From Chloroflexota bacterium (GTDB lineage Bacteria > Chloroflexota > Anaerolineae > Aggregatilineales > J027), in the NCBI GenBank assembly GCA_016234595.1, contig JACRBG010000010.1, forward strand, positions 1 to 64,000: a DNA stretch of 64,000 nt, read 5' to 3'. Position 1 is the stretch's first letter. Each line of letters begins with the position of its first letter. Positions 38,116 to 47,226 of the stretch are shown here, piece after piece. The notes under the pieces are model-generated. The model saw nothing but the letters and a program-made list of their open reading frames with translations. It did not search any database and was not told the origin of the DNA. The position numbers and the translations under genes were made by a program.

Positions 38116-41055
38116 ATGAAGTTAACCTTTTTAGGCGGCGCGGATGAAGTGGGCGCTAGTAGTACCTTAATCGAAATATCTGGCAAACGTTTGCTAGTTG
38201 ACGCTGGGATTCGCATTTCCAGCCGATCCACACGGGGCATTGAAAGCGATCAACTGCCAGATTTGCGCCAAATCAGTGAGGTAGGCGGGCCAGATTATCT
38301 GCTCGTTACCCATGCCCACACCGACCACACAGGCGCTCTGCCGCTCATTTTAGAGCAATATCCGCATGTCCCTGTTATTGCTACCGCCCCGACCCTAGCT
38401 TTAGTACGGGTGTTGCAAGCCGACGCGCAGATGATTATGAAAAATCGGCACGAAGAAGAGGGCGAACTGCCGCTGTTTGATGAAATCGCCGTCCAAAGAT
38501 TGTTGGATGCGTTTCAATTAGTCGAATTTCGCCAGCCTGTCCGTTTGGGCGATGGCCTACAAGTGACCTATCATCCAGCGGGACATATCCTCGGCGCAGC
38601 CACATTGGTCATTGAAAGCGATGAAGGCATTCTTACCATGTCCGGCGACCTTTCCATGACATCTCAACGAGCGGTGGTCAAGGCGGATCTGCCGCGCATC
38701 AAAAGCGATTTTTTGGTTTTGGAAAGTACCTATGGTGGCAAGCTCCATGCCAATCGTTTGGCGGAAGAAAAACGTCTGATTGAAACGCTCAAGGGTGTGA
38801 TTGAACGCGGGGGCAAGGCCATTATTCCAGCGTTTGCTTTGGGGCGTGCCCAAGAAGTGTTGCAAATTTTGCTGAACTTTCGAGATGAAATTGACGCGCC
38901 AGTATGGGCTGATGGCATGGTACGCTCGGTCTGTCGTAGCTATAACCAATTTCGTGATCTACTTCCCGAAAAAACCGTCAAATTGGCGGGCGAGGATGAT
39001 TTATTTTTCCGCAAGAATATCAAAGCTGTGCAAAGCCCTGTCCAGCGTGAAGAAATTGCTCGTTCGGAAGGGCCAGCGATTATCGTGGCAAGCAGCGGGA
39101 TGTTGACAGGCGGGCCGTCAGCTGCCTTTGTGCGTTGGTTGGCGGATGATGAGCGCAATGCTATTTTCCTGACCGGGTATCAAGACGAAGAATCACCGGG
39201 GCGCTTTGTGCAGCGCATGGTCAAAGAGCGCCAAGAAGGGAAAGAAGTGACACTGCGGATTGATAACACGACGGTGACACTGCGCTGCGAAATCGGCACC
39301 TATTCGCTGTCCGCCCATGCTGATGATCAGGAATTGGTGAATATCGCTGATTCACTGGGAGCAGAACATGTTGCATTGGTACACGGCGACCCCGGTGCAC
39401 GCAGTACCCTTGCCGCCCATTTACGTGAGCGCGGTAAACATGTCCATATGCCTGTTTCGGGTCGCAGCATTGAAATGAAATTTTCAGCCCGACCTTGGGC
39501 ACTTGGGACGCTCAAAAAAGGTGGGGAAGCCCGCCCCCTTGATCCAGCTCTGTTGTGGGAATCACTCAAGGAATCAGCCGGGAGCTATTTTAGTGCACGA
39601 GAATTGGCGATTGCTTGGTGGGGTGATGAAAACCGAGCTAGTGAAGCTAATGCCATTTTGGAAACGGATGGGGTTTATTTTGCGGCGGATTGGCGTCGCA
39701 CCCATACCTATAAAGTGCGTAGCGAAGAACAGGTCAAACGCACCCAACGTCAGCGTGGCATAATGGCGGCCTATCCTGATATTGTCGGCAAAATTGCGGT
39801 GCTGCGGGATGTCAATGGTAAGCCGCGTGTTGGGATTGTTGAAGAGACCGGGATTGATTCCTTCAAAGCGACAGCCCTGAAAGCGAAGGGGCGCAATTAC
39901 CCCGGTGATGCGCTGTTGTGGATTATCGGCAAAATGGATGACGCGCCCAAGCTAGAAGGCAAGGGGCGAATTGCGACCCTGAATGCCATGCTGCAACAAG
40001 CCGAGGCCATCCGCGATAAGTTGCTGCCCTTTGACAAACGCCAGACCTTAGTTCGCAGCGCCCAACCTATTGACCCAACGACGCTTATGCCAGCCAATTT
40101 ACCAGAGGATGTCCATCCCATGACGGCGCTATTGGCGGTGGTTTTGTCGTTGGCGAAAGACGGGGCCAGCAATGTCGAGGGCAAACTGCTGCCCATGCAA
40201 GCGCAGGCCGAAGAACCGATGGAAATGAACATCGCCCGCAAAACCGCCGTCGCAGCTTTTCCACCAGAGGCCCGTTTGCGCAAAGCAGGTATGGACATAC
40301 TACGCAAGCAATTAACGCTCTATTTCGATTTCCCCAACCGTGCTACCGAACTCTACAATGATCAGGTCGAAATGCTGGCTGAGTTAACCAAATGGGAAGT
40401 AGTGGTTTCGCCCGATGTCAATCAACAGGCCTTAGGCACGGCCCTAATTGAACTGCTTCCTGCTCAAGCGCAGATAGTTAAAGGCCCGTCGTTTTTTATT
40501 GACAAGGGCGAAGTCGGGGCCGAAATCAATGGCTTAAGCGACCCAGCGGGGTTGGTACAAGCCTATGAAAATCTGACGGGTTTCCGTTTGGCGCTCAATA
40601 CCAAAGGCGAAAACAACGCCCTGCTTGTCAACACGGGGACAAGTAAGACGACAACCAGCAAAACCCAAATGGAAATCAACGCGGCCTATAAAGCCATTAA
40701 AGACGCCCTTGGACCCTATGGCCTTTACAAAACTAGCCTTAAACAGGGGACGATTGTGTTATCGTTCATTTCCCCCCAAGTCGGTAGCCGCCATTTAGAA
40801 ACCATTCAACAGTTGGCCGATCAGACGGGTTATGAGCTTGCTATTCACCCCCACCCTAACCAAAACGCCATTCTACAGGTTGCCCAACAGTTGGTACGAC
40901 AAGCGAATCTAGCGATACGCAAAGGGCCAAGTATTCATGTAGATCGTGGTGAAGTCGCTTTTGTGGTGACAGGTGAGCCGGATGAAAGCGATGTAGCTCA
41001 AATTCAAGGGGTTTTTGAAGAAACAACAGGCTATAAACTGGTGATTACCGCTTAG
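38116..41055 (+). CDS. Beta-CASP metallo-beta-lactamase nuclease with long C-terminal extension
   Basis: 979 residues, about twice the usual length. Residues 1-455 are a CPSF-type RNase: THAHTDH (His66, His68, Asp70, His71), the second metal histidine in HPAGHILGAA, GDLS with the metal Asp, beta-CASP motif A in LESTYG, GGKAIIPAFALGRAQE, SSGMLTGG, and the motif C region SAHADDQEL. Residues 480-700 are unrecognised and include a helical segment and a small beta domain. Residues about 725-979 hold two copies of a roughly 105-residue module (NQ-A-L ... KGPS-x-x-(I/V)-D-(K/R)-GEV ... TG-(F/Y)-(R/K)-L). The catalytic core looks intact, so it is probably an RNA-processing nuclease; the extension may bind RNA. 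Confidence 0.88.
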   Translation: MKLTFLGGADEVGASSTLIEISGKRLLVDAGIRISSRSTRGIESDQLPDLRQISEVGGPDYLLVTHAHTDHTGALPLILEQYPHVPVIATAPTLALVRVLQADAQMIMKNRHEEEGELPLFDEIAVQRLLDAFQLVEFRQPVRLGDGLQVTYHPAGHILGAATLVIESDEGILTMSGDLSMTSQRAVVKADLPRIKSDFLVLESTYGGKLHANRLAEEKRLIETLKGVIERGGKAIIPAFALGRAQEVLQILLNFRDEIDAPVWADGMVRSVCRSYNQFRDLLPEKTVKLAGEDDLFFRKNIKAVQSPVQREEIARSEGPAIIVASSGMLTGGPSAAFVRWLADDERNAIFLTGYQDEESPGRFVQRMVKERQEGKEVTLRIDNTTVTLRCEIGTYSLSAHADDQELVNIADSLGAEHVALVHGDPGARSTLAAHLRERGKHVHMPVSGRSIEMKFSARPWALGTLKKGGEARPLDPALLWESLKESAGSYFSARELAIAWWGDENRASEANAILETDGVYFAADWRRTHTYKVRSEEQVKRTQRQRGIMAAYPDIVGKIAVLRDVNGKPRVGIVEETGIDSFKATALKAKGRNYPGDALLWIIGKMDDAPKLEGKGRIATLNAMLQQAEAIRDKLLPFDKRQTLVRSAQPIDPTTLMPANLPEDVHPMTALLAVVLSLAKDGASNVEGKLLPMQAQAEEPMEMNIARKTAVAAFPPEARLRKAGMDILRKQLTLYFDFPNRATELYNDQVEMLAELTKWEVVVSPDVNQQALGTALIELLPAQAQIVKGPSFFIDKGEVGAEINGLSDPAGLVQAYENLTGFRLALNTKGENNALLVNTGTSKTTTSKTQMEINAAYKAIKDALGPYGLYKTSLKQGTIVLSFISPQVGSRHLETIQQLADQTGYELAIHPHPNQNAILQVAQQLVRQANLAIRKGPSIHVDRGEVAFVVTGEPDESDVAQIQGVFEETTGYKLVITA

Positions 41056-41066
41056 GGGAGGGCCAA

Positions 41067-41834
41067 ATGCCGTTTGTATCTACCCCCAATGGCAAGTTGT
41101 TTTATGCCGAAAAAGATGAACCACTCTCGCCCTACCCACCCTTGATTTTGGTGCATGGGGCGGGGGTTGACCACAGTAGTTGGTCAGCCGAAATTCGTCG
41201 CCTGCCCGCTGTGCGCGTGTTGGCGGTGGATTTGCCGGGGCATGGTCAATCGCAAGGCACGGGTTATCAAAGCGTCATTGCCTATGCTGACAGCATCAAA
41301 GTGGTGATGGATGCACTCAAAATCGAAAAAGCCATCATCGGCGGACACAGTATGGGCGGTGCAATTGCCCAAACAATGGCCGTTTCGATGCCTGCCGGGG
41401 TGGCGGGTTTGGTCTTGATTGGCACAGGGGCAAAACTAGGCGTGAATCCGTCGCTGCTAGAAACTATCAAAAATGATTACCCTGCAGCCGTCGAATTGAT
41501 TACTAAATGGGAATGGGCCAAAGAAACGGGTGAGGAACTACGCCGCATCGGTCGAAAACAACTGCTTGCCACTCCCTCAACTATCACCCATGGCGATTTT
41601 GTGGCGTGCAGCCTATATGATTTATCGGATACCATCACCAAAATCCAAGCGCCAACCCTGATTATCGGTGGTGGCGCGGACAAGATGACTCCATTAGCTT
41701 TAAGTGAGAGTCTAGCCGCACAGATTTCCAACAGCACATTGGTGAAAATTGAGGGGGCAGGCCACAAAATGCCAATGGAGTGTCCGCAGGAAGTGGCAAG
41801 AGCCATGACTCAGTGGATCGAGGCCTGTTTTTAA
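41067..41834 (+). CDS. Alpha/beta hydrolase
   Basis: A 255-residue soluble esterase/hydrolase. LILVHGAGVDHSSW (oxyanion region), the nucleophile elbow GGHSMGG with Ser95, the acid in IGGGADKMTPL, and the catalytic His in EGAGHKMPMECP are all present, so it should be active. Substrate unknown. It starts 11 bases after the beta-CASP gene, and its stop overlaps the next ATG by one base (TAATG), so the three genes probably form an operon. Confidence 0.88.
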   Translation: MPFVSTPNGKLFYAEKDEPLSPYPPLILVHGAGVDHSSWSAEIRRLPAVRVLAVDLPGHGQSQGTGYQSVIAYADSIKVVMDALKIEKAIIGGHSMGGAIAQTMAVSMPAGVAGLVLIGTGAKLGVNPSLLETIKNDYPAAVELITKWEWAKETGEELRRIGRKQLLATPSTITHGDFVACSLYDLSDTITKIQAPTLIIGGGADKMTPLALSESLAAQISNSTLVKIEGAGHKMPMECPQEVARAMTQWIEACF

Positions 41835-42505
41835 TGCATGCTCCGCCAGTACAAGATTTGCGAAGAGGGACTATTCTTTGCACTATTGCCCATGCCATTT
41901 TTGTTGCTTCAAATCCAACTCTGGCTTATGAAGTAAGTTGGGATGGGCCTAATTATCTTCGCAATGATTCAATGGGTACACGCGGAGTTGTTACGCTCAA
42001 AAATGATGCTTTAATCGGGGCTTTTTCTGACATTCATAGCTCTCGTAGCCCTTTTAGAGTAGGCGAGAAACAATACGACCTCAATATGTTTTTCAGGGGG
42101 ATTGAACCAAACCTGTTTTCAACGGCTCAAGTGGAGACCTTGAGTTATTTGACAGAGGAATATCACCAAAAGGCCGCCCCTACTGTGACATCGGCTTTTT
42201 GGAGCTCGGGCGATTACTTGGTAGGGGCTGAATCTTGGGATACTATTTTGGAAAATGGGGCGCATTTGATAAAGATTGAATTGTTGCCTACTCATGAGGC
42301 AATACCACTTATCGAAGACGATTATGAATTCAATGCAAAACAGGTAGGCTTGCTGAAATCATTATTTCGAAGACGAATGGGCTCTGAATCGCCACTTACG
42401 CTTACATTTGATGAGCTTCAAGTGCTTTTTGCACAAGGCCGTGAAGGGATTGACGCCAGTAAAACCCTTCTAAAATCGATAAACATCTCGCTTGGTGTTA
42501 TTTAG
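41834..42505 (+). CDS. Hypothetical 223-residue protein
   Basis: I do not recognise this protein. It begins MHAPPVQDLRRGT; an early hydrophobic stretch (TILCTIAHAIFVAS) is too short and polar for a sure membrane helix. The middle contains MFFRGIEPNLFSTAQ and FWSSGDYLVGAES, and the end has RRRMGSESPLTLTFDELQVLF. Base composition is more AT-rich than its neighbours. It is translationally coupled to the hydrolase gene (TAATG) and overlaps the next gene by 14 bases, so it belongs to this operon despite its unusual composition. Confidence 0.65.
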   Translation: MHAPPVQDLRRGTILCTIAHAIFVASNPTLAYEVSWDGPNYLRNDSMGTRGVVTLKNDALIGAFSDIHSSRSPFRVGEKQYDLNMFFRGIEPNLFSTAQVETLSYLTEEYHQKAAPTVTSAFWSSGDYLVGAESWDTILENGAHLIKIELLPTHEAIPLIEDDYEFNAKQVGLLKSLFRRRMGSESPLTLTFDELQVLFAQGREGIDASKTLLKSINISLGVI

Positions 42506-43010
42506 AAGAAAGGCATCTCAAAATACCTTGAACTTGTCACAGCCGTCCTCTAAACCACCTGAAAACACCCCTCTTGTAAAACTCCGTCCGCGTACCATGC
42601 TGCGCGTTTTCCCGGTCAGGCCGCCCGTCACCGTGTTTGTGCGGGCCAGCCAATGCCAAGTAACTGTGCATTATCATGAATTAGATCAGGTCGAACTGCA
42701 CGCCAGCTTATACGCTGGATTTGGGATGCGGTTAGTCGTCGAACAAGATGAGGCCGGGGTCTACGTAGTGGCACGGCGGCGGCGGCTATTAGGGTTGCTC
42801 TCTCGCTGTGAATTCACGTTAACTGTGCCTATCTATTGCCATTTAGCCTTTAATCTGACCCCCGGCACTGTCCGCCTGCAAGACTTGAATGGCCCATTGG
42901 AAATTCCACCACTAACCCCTCAACCTGCCAAAGCATCTTTACTGAATATGCCGTCGTCAAAGTCATTGCCCAAACAAACGATGGATCAGTTGGGTAGTGG
43001 CCGTTCATAA
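42492..43010 (+). CDS. Hypothetical protein with beta-rich core
   Basis: 172 residues if it starts at the TTG used here; GTG at 42495 or ATG at 42597 are alternatives, and none has a clear ribosome site. The middle (about 36-135) is beta-rich: MLRVFPVRPPVTVFVRASQC, DQVELHASLYAGFGMRLVVEQDEAGVYVVARRR, then FTLTVPIYCHLAFNLTPGTVRLQDLNGPLEIPPL, reminiscent of putative adhesin (DUF4097-like) beta-helix ladders. That comparison is weak. The tail is Ser/Pro-rich. Confidence 0.55.
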   Translation: MVLFRRKASQNTLNLSQPSSKPPENTPLVKLRPRTMLRVFPVRPPVTVFVRASQCQVTVHYHELDQVELHASLYAGFGMRLVVEQDEAGVYVVARRRRLLGLLSRCEFTLTVPIYCHLAFNLTPGTVRLQDLNGPLEIPPLTPQPAKASLLNMPSSKSLPKQTMDQLGSGRS

Positions 43011-43164
43011 CAAAGTCAAGCCGATTACGCCCAAAATTCGGTAATAAAGTCCTGTTGCTTGAAAGCGGATTCAGACATACGCTATACTGAAGATTGTTTG
43101 TGGCCTCCAATGTAGGTTATTTTTTGCCACATCCCTATTTCTAGCCAACTGTGAGGTTTCTTCC

Positions 43165-43587
43165 ATGACGGCCAATACACAGGAATACCGCAGCGAAAGC
43201 CTCGAAAAAACACTGCGCAAACTCCACCTTGCGGTGTCGGGTGTTAAAGCCTCGGTCATCGTGAATTTTGACGGCTTGCTCGTTTCGGCCTTTCCCGCTT
43301 TTGATGATGAAAATTATGATGAACATCCCACCAGCAGCCCACAGGTGGCAGCGATGTCTGCAACGTTGGTCGGTTTGGCCCAACGTACCCTCCGCCGTTT
43401 GGCACAGGGTGAATTGGAAAGACTGATGATGTTTGCTGAATCAGGTGTGATGATTGTTTATCCAGCGGGTGAGGCAATGTTGGCCGTATTGGTAGATAAA
43501 GAAACTAAACCGGGGATGCTGCTATATGCTGCCTCACGCGCCTGTGATGAAATTAAAGAAATTCTCGGTTTTGTGGATAAAAAATAG
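43165..43587 (+). CDS. Roadblock/LC7-domain protein
   Basis: 140 residues. Core roadblock fold: EKTLRKLHLAVSGVKASVIVNFDGLLVSAFP, then AAMSATLVGLAQRTLRRLAQGELERLMMFAESGVMIVYPAGEAMLAVLVDKETKPGMLLYAASRACDEI. Bacterial roadblock proteins such as MglB act with small GTPases in polarity or signalling. No MglA-type GTPase gene is adjacent, so the partner is elsewhere. The acidic loop FDDENYDEHPTSSP is an insertion. Confidence 0.88.
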   Translation: MTANTQEYRSESLEKTLRKLHLAVSGVKASVIVNFDGLLVSAFPAFDDENYDEHPTSSPQVAAMSATLVGLAQRTLRRLAQGELERLMMFAESGVMIVYPAGEAMLAVLVDKETKPGMLLYAASRACDEIKEILGFVDKK

Positions 43588-43593
43588 AGTTCC

Positions 43594-44760
43594 CTAAAGT
43601 GTTTCTGAGGCCGCTGCCAACAACAATACCAACTGCCACAAACCATCTTTCAATAGCCGTGTTTCAATAAATTCGTCCTGACGGTGGGCATTGCCGCCTT
43701 GTGTAATGCCGACGACTACGGCTGGGATACCCTGTGCTAGCAAAATGTTGGCATCGGTACTGCCACTTTCTAAACCGGCTGCAATCCCAATTTCGGCCTG
43801 TGCCCCAATCGCCAACTGCACAAGGGGGTGGTCGCCTCGCAAATAACCAGAGGGCCGATTGCCTGCGATATTAACCTCAAAAGTTAGGCCATCTTGAGTA
43901 TGTTGTACAATTAGATCCCGCACCCGTTGTTCCAGTTTTTCAAGCGTCGCCAATTCGGTTGAGCGCAAATCGAGCAAGCACACGGCGCCTGATGCAATTG
44001 AATTGACCGACTGCCCGCCTTCAATCACCCCAATATTAAAGGTGGTACGTGGCGTGTGGGGTACCTCAAGCTGGGTAATATCCGCGCACAGTTGCACCAA
44101 CCCATGGATGGCACTGGGGCGACCAAAATGCAGCCAACTATGACCGCCCTCGGCACGACTGGCAATTTTAAGGCGACGCACCGCAATCCCACCGTTGTAG
44201 ACTCGCCCTAAGGCAATGCCTTCGAGCACAATAGCCCCAGCGATTTGGGCCGGTGGGATGTAATCCAGCATGGCACGGATACCATCTAAATTGCCCAAAC
44301 CCTCCTCACGAGTGTTGGCAACAAAACAAATGGAATGTCGCCAAGTGCGTTTTTCGCGCAGAAAAATTTCAGCAACTAGCAATAGACCTGCCACCCCCAA
44401 ACTGTTATCGCCTAGCCCCGGCCCATAAACCCGCGTTTTTTCTTGGCGAATGGTCAAATCAGTCGGCATGGGGAAAACTGTATCCAGATGGGCCGATAGC
44501 ACAATTACTGAGCGATGTCGGCCATTCGGCTCTAGCCACCCATACACATTCCCCAAACTGTCACGCCAAACATCGTGCAAGCCCAACCGCTTGAACTGCT
44601 CCTGTACAAAATCGGCTCGCTCGGCTTCGGCAAAAGTCGGGGCTGGAATTTGTTGAACGGCGATAGCTTGATTCAAAATTTTTTCCGTTGTTAGGTTGGC
44701 ACGAACATGTTGCCACTCTTTGGCGAGGCGTGTCAAAATACTTTGGGGTGTAGTCTGCAT
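43594..44760 (-). CDS. M20-family zinc peptidase / deacylase
   Basis: 388 residues. Zinc ligands and catalytic residues are in LSAHLDTVFP (His and catalytic Asp), GPGLGDNSLGVAGLL (bridging Asp), ANTREEGLGNL (base Glu and ligand Glu), and a C-terminal ESGSTDAN / GGNAHRQDE (ligand His). A lid dimerisation domain lies in the middle (about 190-300, GGHSWLHFGRPSAIHGL). Resembles tripeptidase (PepT)-like or carboxypeptidase members; no signal peptide, so it is a cytosolic peptidase. It converges on the roadblock gene. Confidence 0.88.
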   Translation of the reverse strand: MQTTPQSILTRLAKEWQHVRANLTTEKILNQAIAVQQIPAPTFAEAERADFVQEQFKRLGLHDVWRDSLGNVYGWLEPNGRHRSVIVLSAHLDTVFPMPTDLTIRQEKTRVYGPGLGDNSLGVAGLLLVAEIFLREKRTWRHSICFVANTREEGLGNLDGIRAMLDYIPPAQIAGAIVLEGIALGRVYNGGIAVRRLKIASRAEGGHSWLHFGRPSAIHGLVQLCADITQLEVPHTPRTTFNIGVIEGGQSVNSIASGAVCLLDLRSTELATLEKLEQRVRDLIVQHTQDGLTFEVNIAGNRPSGYLRGDHPLVQLAIGAQAEIGIAAGLESGSTDANILLAQGIPAVVVGITQGGNAHRQDEFIETRLLKDGLWQLVLLLAAASETL

Positions 44761-44896
44761 CTATATTTGATCTCCGGGCAACTTAAAACAAATTTTGGCT
44801 TGATTATGCCGCAACTATCACCAAATTGCAGATTTAGAACGCATGGTCTTATAATTGTTGCCTAGTTGTTAAGTTTGGGAAGGGACTAAAGTCGGT

Positions 44897-44902
44897 TATA
44901 AT
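44897..44902 (+). promoter_or_regulatory. -10 box of the response-regulator gene
   Basis: A perfect TATAAT with a poor -35 (TTTGGG at 44874-44879, 17-base spacer). The leader is about 95 bases long. Confidence 0.45.
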
Positions 44903-44972
44903 GCACACTTCAGCCAAGTTGGGGCACCTACCCTCACAGTTTTACGATCAACATAGTAGCCATTTCAATTAA

Positions 44973-44988
44973 CCCATCGCTTATGAAA
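44973..44988 (+). promoter_or_regulatory. Leader hairpin next to the response-regulator start codon
   Basis: TCGCTT and AAGCGA pair around ATGA, ending 13 bases before the GTG start. No Shine-Dalgarno sequence is visible there, so this hairpin occupies the place where one would be expected. Confidence 0.35.
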
Positions 44989-45001
44989 GCGAGTTAGTCC
45001 T

Positions 45002-45730
45002 GTGGACAAACCAAAAGTGCTGCTGATCGAAAGCAAGCAAAACAATAAAAAGACGAGCGATGCTCCACAATCCTCTTTTGTAGTGGTGCTGCGCCGTAAC
45101 TATGAGGTTCATATTGCCCACAGTGCCAAAATGGCGGTTGAGGTTGCCACCGAACATATTCCAGCGGTAGCTGTTCTAGATTCAGTCTCTATGCGGACTA
45201 CAGGGGTTCGGGTGTGCCAATCGCTTCGCCGTCATGCGCCTCTGCTACCCATTATCCATATTGTTCCTTCCCCAGAGTCGGGTCAAAAAATTCATAGTGG
45301 TGCAGATGTGGTTTTGCCTGCGCCTTTTACCCCACGCAAATTGATTAATCGCATTGAGCGATTTTTAGCGATCAATCAAGGTAACACGCTCGATGTAGGG
45401 CCATTTAAACTCGACTTTAAGCGCAATATGCTCATTACACACAAAGGGGAATATCGCCTAACGCCCAAAATGGCGACTCTGCTTGAAGAGTTTTTGCACC
45501 ACCCCAATGAAGTGTTGGCACGGGGTTATCTGATGTCGAAGGTCTGGCAAACCGACTATATGGGTGATACTCGCACACTGGATGTCCATATCCGTTGGAT
45601 TCGAGAGGCGGTAGAGGAAAATCCCGGTAAACCACTCTATATCAAGACCATGCGTGGTATAGGCTATTTGCTCGATTTGAAAGCATGGCATCTTGAACAA
45701 GCTAAAAAAGCCAGTGAGGGCAATACTTAG
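45002..45730 (+). CDS. OmpR/PhoB-type response regulator with degenerate receiver
   Basis: 242 residues. The C-terminal winged helix (about 125-225) is typical: YRLTPKMATLLEEFLHHPNEVLARGYLMSKVW, then DTRTLDVHIRWIREAVEENPGKPLYIKTMRGIGYLL. The receiver (1-118) keeps a likely phosphoacceptor Asp60 (AVLDSVSM). The acidic pair is reduced to Glu10-Ser11, the conserved Lys is Ala107 (VVLPAPF), and residues 13-25 are a polar insertion. It may bind DNA without phosphorylation. The GTG start is chosen because the frame has no better start and begins there with KPKVLLIE-like receiver sequence. Confidence 0.87.
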   Translation: MDKPKVLLIESKQNNKKTSDAPQSSFVVVLRRNYEVHIAHSAKMAVEVATEHIPAVAVLDSVSMRTTGVRVCQSLRRHAPLLPIIHIVPSPESGQKIHSGADVVLPAPFTPRKLINRIERFLAINQGNTLDVGPFKLDFKRNMLITHKGEYRLTPKMATLLEEFLHHPNEVLARGYLMSKVWQTDYMGDTRTLDVHIRWIREAVEENPGKPLYIKTMRGIGYLLDLKAWHLEQAKKASEGNT

Positions 45731-45733
45731 CCC

Positions 45734-46528
45734 TTATTGACCCGCTTCCGCTGACGCAATTCGTTGCAAATACGCCAACGCCTCATCTTTTGCGCCAAAT
45801 GACATCAAAATACCAACTGCCTCTTTCCAACAGGTAATAGCAGACGGTAGATTACCTAATGCCTGATAGACCAAGCCTAGATTGCCCTGTGTCATCGCAT
45901 ACGGTATAGGGGCATCCAGCGGCGTGTAAATTTGTAGGGCTTCTTGATAAGCTGTCAGCGCCCGTTGCAGGTTGTGGGGTTGGTCTTGCGATAATTGGCG
46001 ACAGACATTCCCCAAGCCAAATTGCAGCGTCGCATAGGCCACTTGCCCCGGTGGGCAATAGAGCAGGGCTTGATCATAGGCCGACAGGGCTAGATTGAGG
46101 TAATGGTCACGGTCTTGAATTTCGGCTAGGAGGGTATAGATATGCCCCCGATTGATTTGCGCGGCAGCGTAAACTCCTCCGCTGGTTTGTGGATTGATGT
46201 GTTGTAAGGCGGCTTCAAACGCTTGGACGGCCCGCCGCAAATTTTCCAAAGTTGCTTCGATTTCCGCCAGCAAAATATAGAGGTTGCCAAGGCTGTTTTG
46301 AATTAGCACATAATCCACAAGGGATAATTCAGGTGTACAGTAGATCAGGGCAGCTTCATAGGCTTCACGGGCCAACCTAAAATTGACGGTTGGCGCTTCA
46401 ACTTGGGCAAGGTCAAAGTAGAGATTGCCTAGCTCATATTGAATCTTTGCATAAGCTAGGGGCTCGCTTGCGGGGTCAATCTTACTCAATGCCTCTTGAT
46501 TTGTTCTAATCATGCGGCCATGATACAT
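45734..46528 (-). CDS. TPR-repeat protein
   Basis: 264 residues of tetratricopeptide-like repeats: YAKIQYELGNLYFDLAQVEA, YVLIQNSLGNLYILLAEIEATLENLRRAVQAFEAAL, AAAQINRGHIYTLLAEIQDRDHYLNLALSAYDQALLY, YAMTQGNLGLVYQALGNLPSAITCWKEAVGIL. Each repeat has a long linker between helices with an L-A-E-I/V-(E/Q) phrase. The start chosen (MYHGRM) has GGAGG 8 bases upstream; earlier ATGs would add a hydrophobic segment but have no ribosome site. It converges on the response-regulator gene (3-base gap) and is divergent from the next gene. Confidence 0.82.
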   Translation of the reverse strand: MYHGRMIRTNQEALSKIDPASEPLAYAKIQYELGNLYFDLAQVEAPTVNFRLAREAYEAALIYCTPELSLVDYVLIQNSLGNLYILLAEIEATLENLRRAVQAFEAALQHINPQTSGGVYAAAQINRGHIYTLLAEIQDRDHYLNLALSAYDQALLYCPPGQVAYATLQFGLGNVCRQLSQDQPHNLQRALTAYQEALQIYTPLDAPIPYAMTQGNLGLVYQALGNLPSAITCWKEAVGILMSFGAKDEALAYLQRIASAEAGQ

Positions 46529-46656
46529 ATGCTCCACCTCCATTTTTGATAAAACACTCGTCAATAGTAGCACGAAAGCAATTGCCGCCAAGAAATTTTG
46601 CAAATCCATGCAAGGTGTACGATACTCGCTTGGTGGGGAGTACGGGGATAACCATA

Positions 46657-47199
46657 ATGGAGGCCGACGCAATTCTTATGGCAGAAATAAGTCCCTATGC
46701 AGAACAATTTCGGGCGGTTGTGCTTGACGATGCGGGTATGACCGATGGTTTAAATGATGCTGAAGCCCAAGTATTCATTGATTGGGCGCTTAAATTAGCT
46801 GAGCAGGTGGGAGCGACTGTCGCCGATGACAGTGATGCTGAAACCAAGCAAGGATCCCTGACAAGGTTTTTGGCCGGGATAGGCCGAGTCGTCACCCGTC
46901 GCCATGAACATCCCGAACCCGAATGGGCTACTGAAAAATTACGAAGTCAGTTGGAACACAGCACCGTTATTGGTGGGCCGACCTTATCCGAGGAACAACT
47001 AGCAACGGTGACAACGACGATTAATGACCACGCTCTGCCCAATATGGAGGTGTTGCAACGCATTTTGGCAGTCTATAGCCCAAGCGAACCCATTGCCGCC
47101 TCTTCACCTGCCCCAACCGATACCACCCCTGCCAATCCGCTTGCTCAGGATGAGGCCGTCAGGGGATTGCGTAAAATCACCAAAAAATTGGGCTTTTAA
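46657..47199 (+). CDS. Hypothetical 180-residue acidic protein
   Basis: Not recognised. Residues 1-60 are acidic and helical (MEADAILMAEISPYAEQFRAVVL), followed by a basic segment (SLTRFLAGIGRVVTRRHEHPEPEW), a helical middle (LSEEQLATVTTTINDHALPNMEVLQRILAVY), an Ala/Pro/Thr linker, and a basic tail (RGLRKITKKLGF). No signal peptide. It is 27 bases upstream of the phospholipase D-like gene and probably co-transcribed. GGGGA lies 8 bases before the ATG. Confidence 0.7.
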   Translation: MEADAILMAEISPYAEQFRAVVLDDAGMTDGLNDAEAQVFIDWALKLAEQVGATVADDSDAETKQGSLTRFLAGIGRVVTRRHEHPEPEWATEKLRSQLEHSTVIGGPTLSEEQLATVTTTINDHALPNMEVLQRILAVYSPSEPIAASSPAPTDTTPANPLAQDEAVRGLRKITKKLGF

Positions 47200-47226
47200 T
47201 GGTTCTATCTATAGGAAAACAATGGA

